Source: Sclerodactyla briareus
Lineage: Eukaryota; Echinodermata; Holothuroidea; Dendrochirotida; Sclerodactylidae
Direction of reading: 5' to 3'
NCBI GenBank assembly: GCA_026419785.1
Contig: JAODTK010004510.1
Span: 115,086-179,085, forward strand
Length of the DNA stretch: 64,000 nt
Within the stretch, counting starts at the first letter, position 1. Every line of letters begins with the position of its first letter. The notes below the pieces were generated by a model, which was not told the DNA's origin, ran no database searches, and worked only from the letters and a program-made list of their open reading frames with translations. The position numbers were made by a program, and so were the translations under genes. Below, piece after piece: positions 1-12,231 of the stretch.

Positions 1-105
1 AGGGTGAGGCCATTTATGAGGCACTTCCCTTGGGCTCCGACCTAAACGAACAAACCCCCCCCCCCCCCAAGACAAATCTCTCGGTACGCCGGTATGTCGG
101 ACACA
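1..105 (+). repeat. Interspersed repeat R3, copy 1 (cut by window edge)
   Basis: This stretch matches 2,796-2,905 through the same ordered phrases: an AGGGTGA-GCC start, GCACTTCCCTTG, a TCCGACCT word, a long C run, then CAAGACAA and CTCGGTA. The two copies differ by scattered substitutions and by C-run length. No coding potential or terminal structure is visible, so the class is unknown. The element may extend left of the window. Confidence 0.6.
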
Positions 106-634
106 CTTCCCTACGTGCTGAACGCACTTATCAAAGGATTCGATTAGGCACATTGTTACGCGGGCGAGTATTTCGTCTGCTCTCCATCTCTCCTATCAAG
201 TGTAAGTTTAACACGGACCGTCGAGAACGGATATGGTGAATGTTTCTGCCTTTATTCATTATAATAGCGCCATGTCAGTTTTCGACATGTGATTCAACTA
301 TCAATTACTTACTGATGTGAAAGTACACTCAGCCAAGCATCTCATCCACAGTATCAGGGATAGCCGACGATGTACAACTGTGTGCTGAATAAGATCCTCC
401 GAACACGTTGAACTGTCAAGCAGTTGTAGACAGTGCTTGTAATAATAGTAAAAGGATGAAAACGCATATCGTGTAGTGATTCTTTGCCTTTTCTCTGGGG
501 CTCCTCCGCATCAATCATACTTTCCGCCTCTTCCCGCATTTGTGCCTGTGTGGAAGTATTGTGGTATGAACCGGTCAAAATATGAGGAAAACAACTAAAT
601 ACTGTACGTGACGATTGGACAATGCCACGGCGTG
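106..634. other. Intergenic/intronic stretch, nothing recognised
   Basis: Only short chance frames are present on both strands. I see no splice-bounded exon, RNA gene or repeat match to the rest of the window. Confidence 0.5.
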
Positions 635-900
635 GGTTTATCTCTGCCAGAGAACGAAGCTCATGAACAAACCACGACTAAGGCATTAATTCTGAAATCA
701 AAGTTATGCGGAACAAAATTTGAGACTGTCCAGAACTTCAAATACCTGGGTTCCGTCAAATCAGGAGAAGGCTCGTGAGCTAGCTGAGAGATTGGAGAAG
801 GTGGGATGGGGGGGGGGGATTCTCAGACATCCAGAGCAGCCAAAGCAGGACTACAGAACTATCTGAAAAACAGGACTGGGTAGGAGACTACTTCTGCTTC
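635..900 (+). pseudogene. LINE reverse-transcriptase C-terminal relic
   Basis: The frame from 635 to 778 is open for 47 codons. It contains 'ETVQNFKYLGSV' (roughly 722-757), the characteristic FxYLGS block after the palm domain in many non-LTR retrotransposon reverse transcriptases. A TGA stop follows at 776. After a short G-rich interruption, another frame (roughly 820-880) reads like the downstream 'AAKAGLQNYL' helix and an LL-rich patch, again as expected for this part of the protein. The catalytic YADD region would lie upstream and is not present. This is a short, 5'-truncated, decayed fragment. Clade (RTE, CR1 or Jockey) cannot be decided from so little. Confidence 0.55.
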
Positions 901-1155
901 ATGGAAGCAATTGCGCGCAGAGGGCCAGCCGAATCCGCTTACCGCTTCCAATCATGCAGCCGGCCTCCCCGAGTGGATACGGATCACCGCCCAGTCCGCC
1001 CAACACGTTTCCTGTAAAACTGCCCCTATTATGAGCTACGATGGTGGCCTGCCAGCCGGCCTCAAAGAGGCATTGTCGTCTGACGGAGTAGTGAGAAAGC
1101 GGAGCTGACGTTTTTCATTACGTCACGATGAAATACGATTCGAGAATCGATACGG

Positions 1156-1668
1156 TATTTGCTATCGTCACAATGATATTTGATTTGATTTAATTTAATT
1201 TCTACCGCGTTCAGGAAGACAACTAAGGCTCATCTAAAAACCCTAGCCGTATTGATCGTGGATGAGAGCACCGGCGATAACTTCTCGACCATAGTGCCCA
1301 GATGATAACGAGGCAGGGGGTGTGTTTTTTTTTTTTTTTTCTTTTTTCTTTTTTTTTTTTTTCTTTTTTTTTTGTTTAACCAATCCCCAACCTGCTCCCG
1401 GCGGACCGCCATTTTAAGCCCCTTCCGGAGGCCTTCAGTGAACTCCAGACCCGACATTTTTCAGAATTCTGGACTTATGGCAAATATCCCATAACAAACC
1501 CCAATAACCCCAGAAAACCCACTGCATCACAGCGGAAACATGAAGTAGTGAAGACCAAGACCTCGCCCACAGCAACTGCAAGTGCAGCCACCCAGGGAAA
1601 ATCGTCCGGTGACTGCTGGAACCCGGGAATATTTGTGGTTGAAAGTGTCACGATCCCACTCCACTTCA
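1156..1668 (-). repeat. tRNA-derived SINE, ~0.5 kb, copy 1 (minus strand)
   Basis: On the minus strand this begins with a tRNA-like head (a CCCGGGTTCC box-B-like word near 1,620-1,632). It runs through a ~450-bp body and ends in an A-rich tail of ATCAAATC/TTAAATT units (1,160-1,200 on the plus strand). The same head, body and tail order recurs at 46,682-47,180 on the minus strand, with matching body words such as CTACCG-GTTCAGGA and GATGAGAGCACC-GGCGA. A T-rich run at 1,325-1,374 interrupts the body. Confidence 0.55.
1325..1374 (+). repeat. Poly-T rich simple repeat
   Basis: About 50 bases of T interrupted by single C and G bases. A lysine-rich minus-strand frame here is a product of the run and not a gene. 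Confidence 0.9.
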
Positions 1669-2036
1669 CGAGATTCTTTCTTCCAAATATCTCGGGGTGA
1701 AATTATCCGGAAAACCGCGAGACGATTCTTGTCATGAATTTATGTAAATATGTATGTTTAGCGTCGAATTCCGTGGTAGTCCAGCTTCAAATAGGCCCGA
1801 TTAGTGGTGGCACGACGTCCAGGACCTTGCTAAAATCTAATATGGCCAGGTCTGTCGTTGAACAGTCCGTTATAGTGGATCAACTAGAGCTAGCTACATC
1901 ATGGAACTAGGTACTAAAAAATTGGGTCTCACACAAGCGGCCTTTCCCTAAACACATGCTGGGCATCGGACAGTATGTTATGTTGCTTCAGTTGTTTCAT
2001 TAGCTGACTGTCAATAACGTGTTCCGAAACTCACGA
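1669..2036. other. No feature recognised
   Basis: No coding, RNA or repeat signal seen on either strand. Confidence 0.4.
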
Positions 2037-2330
2037 GGAGGCGGATTAGCTCATCGGTAGAGGTTCAGGAGAGACGTAGAAACCGATAGACAAGGCATGA
2101 GTCCTCGAATGTTCACGCTACCCACGTGTAAAAGTGGGTACATGCGAGGTGACGGAAATGGGAGCCGCTGCGTTGAATGTCGAGGTCTAGTAGTCGGTGA
2201 GCATACGCGACATGATAGGTTACAACGACATGGAGATTGCGTCCCTATTGTGTAAAAGTGATGCCTTGGTACAAGGCTATAAACCCGAATCTTAATCTCG
2301 CCTCGCCAACTGGTACATGTGCACCTGTTT
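2037..2330 (+). repeat. tRNA-derived SINE (plus strand)
   Basis: The head reads GGCGGATTAGCTCATCGGTAG (from about 2,040), a good polymerase III box A of a tRNA-like promoter. A degenerate box B, TCCTCGAATGTTC, follows about 60 bases later at 2,102-2,114. The cloverleaf cannot fold into a functional tRNA because the anticodon region is not conserved. The body runs to roughly 2,330 without a clear terminal tail. It is not the same family as the 0.5-kb minus-strand SINEs. Confidence 0.5.
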
Positions 2331-2353
2331 GTTGACGATGGTCTCTTTGTGCA

Positions 2354-2376
2354 TGACGATACTCTTTTGTATCGTC
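2354..2376. other. Short perfect hairpin
   Basis: GACGATAC and GTATCGTC form an 8-bp stem around a TCTTTT loop, just after the SINE body. It may be the SINE 3' end structure or chance. Confidence 0.45.
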
Positions 2377-2795
2377 AAATTACTTTCTGAAGGATCTTTC
2401 GAAATTGCAGGAGGACTTGGACCGCTGATTTCGCCAGAGATTGGTGCGTGAGTTTCAATCCCCCTATACTGCTATATGTCACACTATTAGGGCCTACTAA
2501 GCTACGACGATCAAATACAAGCGACAAAGAATCACCCACGGTATGCTTGATTGGGCGAACCTCGACTTAGTTATAGCCCACCCTTATCTCGGTGTAGGGG
2601 CCTCCCCACGTGGGGGTCGGAACCCTCCCCCACCCCACCAACCACCCCCCTCTTGACCTGCAAGTGATCAATAAATTTTCAACACAAAAACAGACAGACA
2701 GATTTTGGCAGTTCAGTAGAGGTTTGCAGCTGTTACTTAGCCATAATGCACAGCAGTGTCTGGAGGCCGATAATTTGTACTTATTCGCCGATAGG
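2377..2795. other. No gene recognised
   Basis: Contains C-rich runs near 2,600-2,650 and overlapping chance frames on both strands, but no exon or known repeat. Confidence 0.4.
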
Positions 2796-2905
2796 AGGGT
2801 GATGCCAAATATGATGGGGGCACTTCCCTTGAGATCCGACCTCGAATCCCCTCCCCCCCCCCCCCCCCCCAAGACAATTCTCGGTAGGCGCCTGTCTCGG
2901 TGTCA
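2796..2905 (+). repeat. Interspersed repeat R3, copy 2
   Basis: Second copy of the repeat at the left edge of the window, with the same order of anchor words and an even longer C run (about 2,849-2,870). Frames on both strands crossing it are glycine- or proline-run artefacts. Confidence 0.6.
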
Positions 2906-5135
2906 ATTTTAGAATCTTGTGTTGGCTTCGACAACACACGTTGATAACACAGCCGCTAAAGTCAACGAGTCGTTGAATTTCTCCAGGAAAATTTTTCACA
3001 AATGCCCACCCCTCGTCGAAGATTCGGCCTCTGGAAATTCATGTGAGACACCAACTTGAATATGCTTCTCAAGTGTGGTTCCCTCGTACCATTACTGGGA
3101 AAGGCAACTAGATACATTAATCTCAGAGCTGGCAGATTTGTTACTGTCCGTTTCCAGCGTTACTGCAAGACAATATAACTGGAGTCTCTGGTCATTCCCT
3201 GAATTGGCAGTCTCCTGGCCATTGGCAACTATTCTCCATTTAATACCCATTTGCAGATGGGCGTTTTGAAGAAATAGACGAAGATGAAGAAAAAGTTGGT
3301 CCTGTGGTGGCGAGACATCTGATCAGAAGCTCATTGTTGGTGCCAGCAGTGGTGCCTCCCGCTAGGTCATTGGATATGGCGAGGGTATGAAATGAGTAAT
3401 GACCAACTTATACTGCCACTCCCGCAAACGGAGTCGTATCTACATTCTACAACGGGGCATAGCTGGTTTCAAGTTTAGTAACATTTTAGAATATTGAGCT
3501 GCATGTAGTACGTGACTTCGTATTCGTTGCCTAGGGTAAAACTTTCTAAGAACTATATTAGGCAAAGCGTATAGAGAATTTTGTTTTTGGATAACCCCCC
3601 CCAACCCAAAAAGATCACTGAAAATAAAATTTTCTAGTCTATACAATCAGTCCAACGAACATTGTGACCCGAGATCGAATGTTACTGTTGCAGAGGCATA
3701 GGCTGGTCCGAGTCTGGAGGCAGAATGTTGAGATTCTAGTTCATCTTTTCTTTTTTCGTTTGACGTGTTTTGAAAACCAATTGCACGCTTTTTTTGCTTC
3801 CGGTAATATTTCCGTTCATCTTGGTGTCGAAATATTAGATGAGGGTTACGGGTTAGAGACATAGAAAATTGTTGGAGGAGGACCGCGATAGCAAGAATAT
3901 TATGATACAGGATGGCCTAGAGTAAAGAATTCAGAGACCGAGGCGAGGCCCCCACATGAAGAAGGAAGATGATTCCGCTGATCGACTTTAGGCTGCTGTC
4001 TTTATGCTGCCTTCAGCCATGGCCCGAGAGTATACTTATCTACGGGAGTATAGGCACCTCTGGCATGATTACAGGGGAATGCCTTCAATCTGTTTATACT
4101 CATGGGCGTCAATCCTGGTGGAGGGGCGTGGGACGCGCCCCCCACTTTCCGAAGAGGGAAAACAACAATATCAATCCCCCAGTTCTTTTTTTTTTACGTA
4201 TGAGGGACCTAAGGTCGCATGCCTTTAGCTCTGGGTTTTGTGATAATGTCCATGTGGGCGCGGAAAATTAAAGCAATAGCAAGATGAGGGCCATTGCTAG
4301 ATCTTAGTGCCCATTTTCCATCGAATGCCCGAAGTTAAAAAAAATTTGTTTAATCCTTCACTGATCTCTGAAACTGGGCATATGAAATAGGCATAGCTAG
4401 GCCATCGCATGATCAACTATTTACACAGGCCTGAACCCACTTTGACCATCACACAGCATTCTAGTTGAAAATGCAAAGGACTCCCCACATGCACAATTAG
4501 CCGGCCAATTGACTCGCGCGCTAACATTACTCCCTTCGAGAACTGCTGAGCCCGAGGATTTCGCCAGATAACCCCCACTAGAACTTTCAAGCTGACATTC
4601 ACACATGTCATGGCATTTCCAATTCACTGTAGGCCTACCTTTAGTCCTGACCGCTTAGAATTTTCGCTATGGTCGCTGTGTTTGCAATGGCAAAAAAATC
4701 GCCCGCTTCGCAGGGTTCCAGGATCCCGGTTTGCGTTCAGTGCTGTACATTCTAACCTAACGATGCAGGTAGGTTAACGGTCAAGAAGGAGCAACGGAAG
4801 TGCGCACAGAGTTTCTTACCAAAAGATTACGTCTCCGGCCATTTTATCCTTCTTCGCGGACCACAGGGCGCATGCACACATGCGCACAGGCACCTCCAAT
4901 TGGGACAACATGGCCAAATGAGCATAGAAGAGAGTTAAAACCGCAACTGCGCGCGGAGCGCTCGCTAAAAGTTGACCCTTTTGACATTTCAATCGAAAAG
5001 TCAGGCAATCTTCGGGAGTTATTTTCACCTGAACTGATTTTTTATCACGTCCCTTGCTACATTTATGGCGTTAACTGGCCGAATCTTCGATGGCTAGTTT
5101 TTAAGGGGTTTCCACCCGAACGCTGTGCCTGCCTT
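2906..5135. other. 2.2 kb without a recognisable gene
   Basis: Only frames shorter than about 120 codons, none resembling a known domain. A GC-rich stretch near 4,100-4,150 (GGGACGCGCCCCCCACTTTCC) resembles text common in invertebrate repeats, but no second copy occurs in this window. Confidence 0.4.
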
Positions 5136-5139
5136 AGTG

Positions 5140-5600
5140 TTGTGACGTGCACTGACACCTAACTTTCAACAAGTCCGGTTCGCACCCAGGAATTGACTGA
5201 ATACTTCCATTTTAATTTGTCAATAGAGTACTAGACCTACATGCATAACTGTCCACAGTCACGTAGGTGGTAGACTTACGCCCGTCGCCTCAATCTCCGT
5301 CCCTGCCAAAACAACAATGTTCACACATTTTGAGCATTCCATCGAAATTCAGGCCATATTGAACTTAGAGTAGCCTTTACGTTTTGAATTTTGAATCAGG
5401 TCTTTTTCGCAACGACGCAATTTGTGGCTTCCCTACCGCATTTCGTGCCGCCACCGTGAACCCTCATTGTGATAGTATTTGCACCTTGAACCCCAACTTC
5501 CACAAGTGGTCGCACCCCTAATATAAATTTCAAAAACATCAAAACCCGCCAAGGTGGTAGACCTACCCCCGTCGCCTCAATTCCTTCCCCTCAAGATAGC
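5140..5600 (+). repeat. Diverged ~300-bp tandem duplication
   Basis: The phrase GGTGGTAGACxTACxCCCGTCGCCTCAAT occurs near 5,268 and again near 5,554. It is preceded in both by CxACAAGT and GCACCC words. This implies an old tandem duplication with a unit of roughly 290-320 bp. No function is visible. Confidence 0.5.
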
Positions 5601-7324
5601 GATTTTGTATGTTTATTTGTTTTTTTTATTCAACCTTACTGGTCCCCCTCAGGAAATCGACAACGTCCAATGAAGGACAACACCCTGCTGATTAAGTCAG
5701 TCTTATGCAAACGATAGGGATTGCAAGATAACCCCCTTTCATTGATAATTGAAACAACCCAATGTACATTTCGGGCATTTTTGTTGAGACATCATATGTC
5801 TGAACCCTGTACTACTGTCCATGAAACACTTGCGGGCGTAGCGCGCGAAAAGTATTCAAATGGAGCAGCAAGGCAGAATCCACTCACTTGGTCATTTAGG
5901 TCATATGCATTTGTTCAAAGCACGGTGACTGCTTAATTGCGGACAAATACCGTTGTCAGCGAAATAGCAGTCGGGCTCAAATATGGGGAGGGACAAAATG
6001 CATTGCGTTTCCCCAACCAAAATATTGGGGGGAAAACCGTCCCTCCGCCCCCACCCAACCCCCTCCATGATCGCCGCCCTTGTATGAGACCCAACGATGT
6101 CTCAGTTGTGCCGGGCGTTTACCCAGGCTTCACATTTCCGTCCTAGATGGTACAAACAACACCACATACCCCCCCATTCTGTTTACTTTCAACACAACCT
6201 GGAGTTCTTATTAAGAAGGTATCAATTATTTTCCTGAAATTGCCCGGTCCTAGTTCTGCCCGATAATTCATGTGGAAAAGGAGACCTAGTAGCGTAACCC
6301 CTCAATCCCGGCAACCGAGCATTGCATCATCAAGTGAGATCGCATGGAAACTTGAATATCATGCTACCATATCGGCGCGGCGGGGGCGAAGAAAGGAGGG
6401 TGGAGCGAAACTGAACTGTACCTCAGTAAACATATTACTGAGTGGCAACTGTCCACTGCTGGCACATTTTCATTGAATGCCACCAATATGTGACAAAATA
6501 GTGTTTTTTTTTCATAGAAACTGTAGGCCTGCAATGAACTTCCATGAATTAGGCACTTTTCGAGATTTGGATAATTTTATTTGGCAGTTGTGCGCCAAGG
6601 GGGCCGGGGGGGGGTGCACGTTCCCTCGAACTGTTCCCGCGTGTCCCCCCCTCCCCCAAATGAGATCTGTGATCTTCGAAAAAATCTGTGTAGTCAGTAT
6701 CGACTAGTCAGTTGTAATATAGACCTGTTAATTGGTTGTTTTTATGACAAGAAAGGCGGTTATTGTGCAAAATTGCCTCGAATGTACTGGAAAGTGTATA
6801 ATTCGTGTTTCGCGGAAGTTCGCGCGGCGCGTGGTACTATGATGGAATTGTTCCATTCCACTCCCCGTCTCCCGACTTTCTTTTCTGCAAGCTCGATGGG
6901 AAATTTTCGCCTCATTGCCCCCCTAGCTCATAACGTATCGTGAGTTGACAAAACAACACATTCTCATGACCCTTGAAAACTATAATCAACCACTTTTGGA
7001 TTACTAAAAACCCTAATAATCCTCTTGTCCATCCCTTCCTCTCTCAACACGCGCAATTTTGAACTGGAAAGGCTAGGCTATCAGACTGCTTGGATTTTCA
7101 ACGCGTGTTTTCTTTTCTCCGGGGAGCTTACTACTTCTCAGAGTTTCCCTGCTCTCTACAGCTCTATGGCATGACGTTTATATCATGGTTGGGACAGTTG
7201 AGCTAAAGCTGAAGTCGGGGCAACGATAGGACTGGGTCCGACAAAAATGTTTTAATTTTCCACCTGTTACAAAATTGGTGATCATATAGAATGCCCATGT
7301 TCGAAGCATGATACATGCAGCCTA
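5601..7324. other. No gene recognised
   Basis: Scattered C/G homopolymers (for example 6,600-6,655) and chance frames only. Confidence 0.4.
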
Positions 7325-7450
7325 AAACGCCCGAAAAAAGCCATTTCCGGCATCTGGGGGCTTGCACAATTAACAATTTCGATGGACGCTCCGCGCTAAC
7401 TCATGATGGCGCTCCGCTTGGATGTATTTCTGTGCCCATCTTAACGCATG
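7325..7450 (-). repeat. Short interspersed repeat, copy 1
   Basis: Shares GCCATTTCCGG-ATCTGGG and a following GGCGCTC-GCTT-GATGT pattern with 8,165-8,310. Orientation is arbitrary. Class unknown. Confidence 0.45.
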
Positions 7451-8164
7451 TGTCTGTGCCACCCTATCCCCCCCAGGACAAAAGTTGGTGACGGGGCCCA
7501 CTGTTCTTTGATAATATGAATAGTCCCACCATTTTCCATTACCATGGTGATAACTTAACAAAAAACATTATGGCCGTGCGCCACACCATCATCGCTGTAA
7601 AAATAGGCCAGGGAAGACCGGAAAAGTCACATGTCTCGTGAATCTAGGAGCCCTCCATTCTTGACGTTCCCGTGTACGCTACGCGTCAACAGATGCTGTG
7701 CTTCCCCGCTTTAGACTGTACCGAACTTGCGGCCGACCCTATAGAATATGCCAGCCACCCTGGCTCCCCCTCAGTGCACCCGCTGAAAAAGAATCGCTGG
7801 CTCCGCGGCTCGGCTACCACTGGATTCAACTTCGATACCGAAAGTGCCGTGTCTAGCAATCGTCTTGCCTCTCGAAATTGTCTTAACGATCTGTTTCAAG
7901 CGATAGTGGTCTTACTTCTCCGTTTCCATAACTGGGCAAATTCATCCTCTTCCACAGTACAACGGATACATTATTCGCATATTGGCACTCTGCCGGTCAC
8001 ATGTCTATGGCTAAAATGAAGCATGCGGGGTACTTGGTTATTTTTTTGGTTTGTAATCACTTGCTGACATTTCCTTTCACACAAAAATATGTTGGAGTCC
8101 GTAGACTGCGTGGCAACTCTTCAACATTTTCCTTTCACTAAAAAAAACTGAGCATTCAGCAGGT
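7451..8164. other. No feature recognised
   Basis: A 115-codon plus-strand frame at 7,672-8,019 shows no domain, repeat or splice context and is probably chance. Confidence 0.35.
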
Positions 8165-8310
8165 TCAGACGTTTGCAATTAAGCCCAGCAAGCGCCATTT
8201 CCGGTGATCTGGGAGGTATAACACAGTGGCCAAATGTCCCCGCTACGATACGCGCCAACACAAGGGTGGCGCTCAGCTTAGATGTTGAATCGCAGTCCAC
8301 TAGCCCCACT
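8165..8310 (-). repeat. Short interspersed repeat, copy 2
   Basis: Diverged partner of 7,325-7,450, with the same GCGCCATTTCCGG and GGTGGCGCTCAGCTTAGATGT words. Confidence 0.45.
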
Positions 8311-10619
8311 AACTTTTCGAAGGCGGCTTGACGGTCCTGGACGGAGGCATGGGCGAATAAACCTGTGAAAGTATTTCAATCTAGTTAGTCTGCCGCATAT
8401 AGGATTCGGGTCGTACTATGCTATGCAATTGCTCAATGCCTCACTTTGTTGTGATGCGTCAGAAGCTCGAAATTGTGGATCAAGGGGGGAAATTCATGCC
8501 ATTATGCACGGGGAGCGCAATGTTTTCCCGCCCAGTCACACATTGATTCTTACTGTGACGCTCACAGACGACCGGCCTTGTCCACTATGTTAACAATGTC
8601 TCACAATATAGGGGGGAAATTTCAGAATATGTATTCCCATCAAAAATGGTGAGGTAATGCTCCCACGCGTCACCTCCCTAGAATCGCCAGCTCAGCTCAT
8701 GGGACTCGAGGTGCACATTTTGCTGTTTGGACATGGGGCTCCACAAAGGCATCGGAGACAATTTTCTGTCCCGGGAAGAACTAGCATGCTAATGCAGACG
8801 ATATGAGGGAGCGTTCCTAAAAGGGCTATCGCTATGGCGTATGTACCAATGGTCGAATATTACCAACCTATACTAATATATACTATATTTGTTAAGGCAA
8901 CTCACCGATTGGTTAAAGACACATCCTCAATCCTCATCCTGCACATAGAGTGAATGGACTGAATACGAGGTGAACAAATTCATCAGGCTAGGGGAGAACA
9001 GGTAAGCGCACGAGACGCGCCCGACGCGTAATGATTAGCCAACAAACAATGACAAATGAAATGGCGCCACCCCTTGGTGTGTAAACAATAACAAATCCAG
9101 ATATCACCTGCGTGAGGCTGAGGATAAATCCAGAGAAAACAAATAAACAACAAAGGACAGGACTCACCGCGCGATACTACACAGGCACTGGCACTAGCCT
9201 CGACTCGTTTGCTGAATTGAAAGAGTGTATGTTAAAGTTTGCCACAGAGAAATTGCGTGTAAGATGCAGGATTGATGTGTTCTGCATAATTCTGTCACAA
9301 TGCGGTGGGGGGACTATTACATCTGTTCGGATCATCGCAATTTGGACTCGGACGAAACGCAGAACAGTCGAACAAACACTGTTGTCTCAGGCCAGAATCG
9401 GTGGGCGTTCAGCCTTTGAACCATGGACGCTATCTGTGGAGTGTTCCGCAGCGAGAGCTGAGATGAAATATTCTGGGTACGGTCAGGCCAGGGCTAGGGT
9501 CGATGGGAGCACGCTGTCAAACTAGGGCCTAGTTCCAAGCAGTTGATAGGTTAGCGCTGGAGTACATCATATGCATCGTTCTGTAAGTAGAAGCTGCAGC
9601 CTCATCACTTTCGTTTGGGTTTAAGAAGAACATTTGTATACCCTATCTTGAACTAAAGAAACAAGTGAGAAGAAAATTTTTCGTGGAAAAAACTTGATAG
9701 GCTAGGTTAGTGTAGTCGCTAACTACCGAGATGAGTATGTTCCGTTTCCCTGTGATGTAGGGTACCAGAATACACACAGTCGCGGGTCAGCGACAGGTTA
9801 GTGTACTACAATTACAAAATTAGCATAGCCTAGGCTAGGCCATAGTAAGTTTGTACTTTAGTTTAACAGTCATCGGAGAATATAACTTAGAATCGAGTGT
9901 GTTCTAGCCCGTATCAAACTGTGGGTTACCAGTACTCTGACCACCCCGAACTGTTTGGCATTGTGATTAATGGAAAAGACCAAAAGATCTGTGTCTGCTT
10001 TCAAGTATTGGGAACAGTTCTAGCCTACAACCAAATTATGGGGATATATAGGCCTATCATCGTTTTTTTTCATTATATTCTATGTTGAATTAAAGAAGCA
10101 TTGTCATCGTCTAGTTTGATTTCGAGTAGTTTCATAAATAATCAAAATTTGTAATATTTAATTTCAATTTCCCATATTTTTTTTCAGTCCTTGCCAAGCA
10201 GAGGAATCTAGGCTATCATGACAGCGTGTGCACTGGTGTTGTGCTTATATGGCTAATTCCATTAAATTAGGGGGCCAAGTGGCTAAATGACCCACTGTGA
10301 TGCCCTTTATGAGGTTTGGCCTATTGACCAATTCCCAGAAATGGAACAAGTATTCAGAGAAGATTAAAGAAAACTAATTGAAAACATTATGAGGTTGATG
10401 TATGACAATTTATAATAGATGGGTTTCCCCTAAATAAAGTAGAAAACCCCTAATTTAAATTCCAATTTATGAGGGACCTTGGAGTTGTATCCAATTATCT
10501 AATGCAAAATAGTTACCTGTTTGTCATGCTAGAATGAAGAATCATACAAGAAAAGTCCTTACTTGGAAAGGAAATAAGTCAACAATAGATGAAAACTGAT
10601 TGGCATTGGTAATGTCTTT
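8311..10619. other. 2.3 kb without a recognisable gene
   Basis: A 137-codon plus-strand frame at 9,112-9,525 opens with RINPEKT, which is reminiscent of a LINE phrase, but nothing downstream supports it. The words AGGCTAGG and TAGGCTAGGTTAG recur between 9,690 and 9,850. Confidence 0.35.
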
Positions 10620-12150
10620 GTCATAGGTGGCCCCCATAATTTAGGAATAGACCCATATATGTATGTCTGATAACTCGGACCCCACTGAATGGATGAAGCT
10701 CTATTGGTGGGGGGGGATCCCCATGTGAAGTGCATGAACCCTATTATTTTGGGGTCAGGTCAGAGGGTTCAAGTCTGATAAAACTTGTGAACCCGTAAGG
10801 TCCAGACGTGGTTGGTTTTAGCTTGCGCCGAGCTTTAGTTCCTGTATTAAAGCCTGCGTTCACAACCGGGGCCTAGCTGTTTTTAGGCTAGAGCTAACAG
10901 CACTAATCAGCCAATTTCTGTTCCAACTTCTGGTCTCTGACGAGCTTGTATCTCATTCAATATACCCAAGACCATAGTGTAGTTAAGAAATGGTTGGACT
11001 CATTAATTCCCCCTATTTGGTCTCTGGCAATGAAAATTACCCCAAATATTTAGCCCAAACGCCCACTCAGGAAGTCAATAAGAGGTCTCTCACCTGTTGT
11101 TGGTATTTACCAGCATTGTTTCCACTCCACCCGAAATGGAAATCTGTTGCTCAACTGCCCATTCGGAAAATTTCGGGAAAAATGAAATTCTCTCCCAGTG
11201 TGTTGATTTTCCGGAGGTTGTGAGTATAATCGGGAATTCCGGAAAACTGAGCCCATTAGGGAATCTGGGTTTTTTCAATTTCAGAGAGAATGATTTTGAT
11301 ATGTGGAGCACAGTTAACCAATGTTTAACTACAAGCATGTTTCAAAAACAGACAGGCTGGGAAAAAACAGGTTGTGATTCCCCAATCATTAGGTCAAAAT
11401 TAGCTTGAGGATCACATTATGCGAATGAAAGTTTTAAAACATTGCAATGGAATTGGAAATGTTCTTGAATGAAGTTTCGAAAGTTAAAGAGGGCTGTGTA
11501 TCGAGAGAGAAGTTGGAAGGCCTGAGGTGACGGATTCGTCACCTTCAATGTGAAAGTGGTGCTATAGTAAACTTTCTTCTGATACTTGACTAGGTTGTCT
11601 GATCATTTTGAAGTTTGGTTTTTGTAGCTTTCTTCTGGGGATTACCGTACCCTTTTGTTTTTTGGTATGGGCCATTACTTGGTGTTCCCCATGATAGTGC
11701 AGGAATCCTATCGTTTCTGGTCCATGGGGGGGGGGGGGGTGGGGGGGGGGGGGGGGGGTTTAGAGGTCATTTGAGGTCATCAAGTAACAGTCCTGGGAAC
11801 CTTGTGAACCGATAAGCAACAGTTGGTCTAATTGGTAAACTTGGTGTGTAGCTTTCTTCTGGGGATTACAACCCTATTGATAGGTCGGGGTTGATTTTTG
11901 GTCAAAATAGCACATTGCTGTAACATGATATCTCGACCCCACCTGGATGGATGAAGCTCTACTTGGTAGTGTGTTCCCCATAATCCTATTATTGCTTTGG
12001 GATCAGGTCAGAGATCATCTGAGGTCCCTAGAGTTCAAAGTCTGAACCTTGAAATTTAGTGTGTAACTTCTATGAAGAGTCCATGAACCCTATGTTGGTT
12101 GGCAAAATGGGAAATTAGTCAGACCGTAACGTTGCCCATAACGAGCTGAT
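10620..12150 (+). repeat. Repeat R5: diverged repeated modules
   Basis: Three diverged modules share 'GTAGCTTTCTTCTGGGGATTA', 'CTCG-ACCCCACxTGxATGGATGAAGCTCTA', 'GTTCCCCAT' and 'GGGGTCAGGTCAGAG'. They lie near 10,670-10,800, 11,620-11,830 and 11,850-12,130. An internal G run lies at 11,727-11,758. No coding potential. Probably part of a large non-coding repeat similar in style to R1/R2, but it shares no termini with them. Confidence 0.55.
11727..11758 (+). repeat. G homopolymer tract
   Basis: About 32 bases of G broken by a single T. Potential G-quadruplex, and a likely site of sequencing length error. Confidence 0.9.
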
Positions 12151-12231
12151 ACAATCTCTATTTTTCCTTGTGTCTGGCTATAGGTTTGTCAGAAGAGTCA
12201 AGGAATCACTAGTCCTTTTGGCTTCCTGGTT

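Noticed and set aside
2037-2120. Functional tRNA gene
   Set aside because: Box A is good but box B is degenerate and no cloverleaf with anticodon arm forms. A SINE head fits better.
9112-9525. LINE protein suggested by RINPEKT
   Set aside because: Seven residues only. The following 120 codons show no reverse-transcriptase block.
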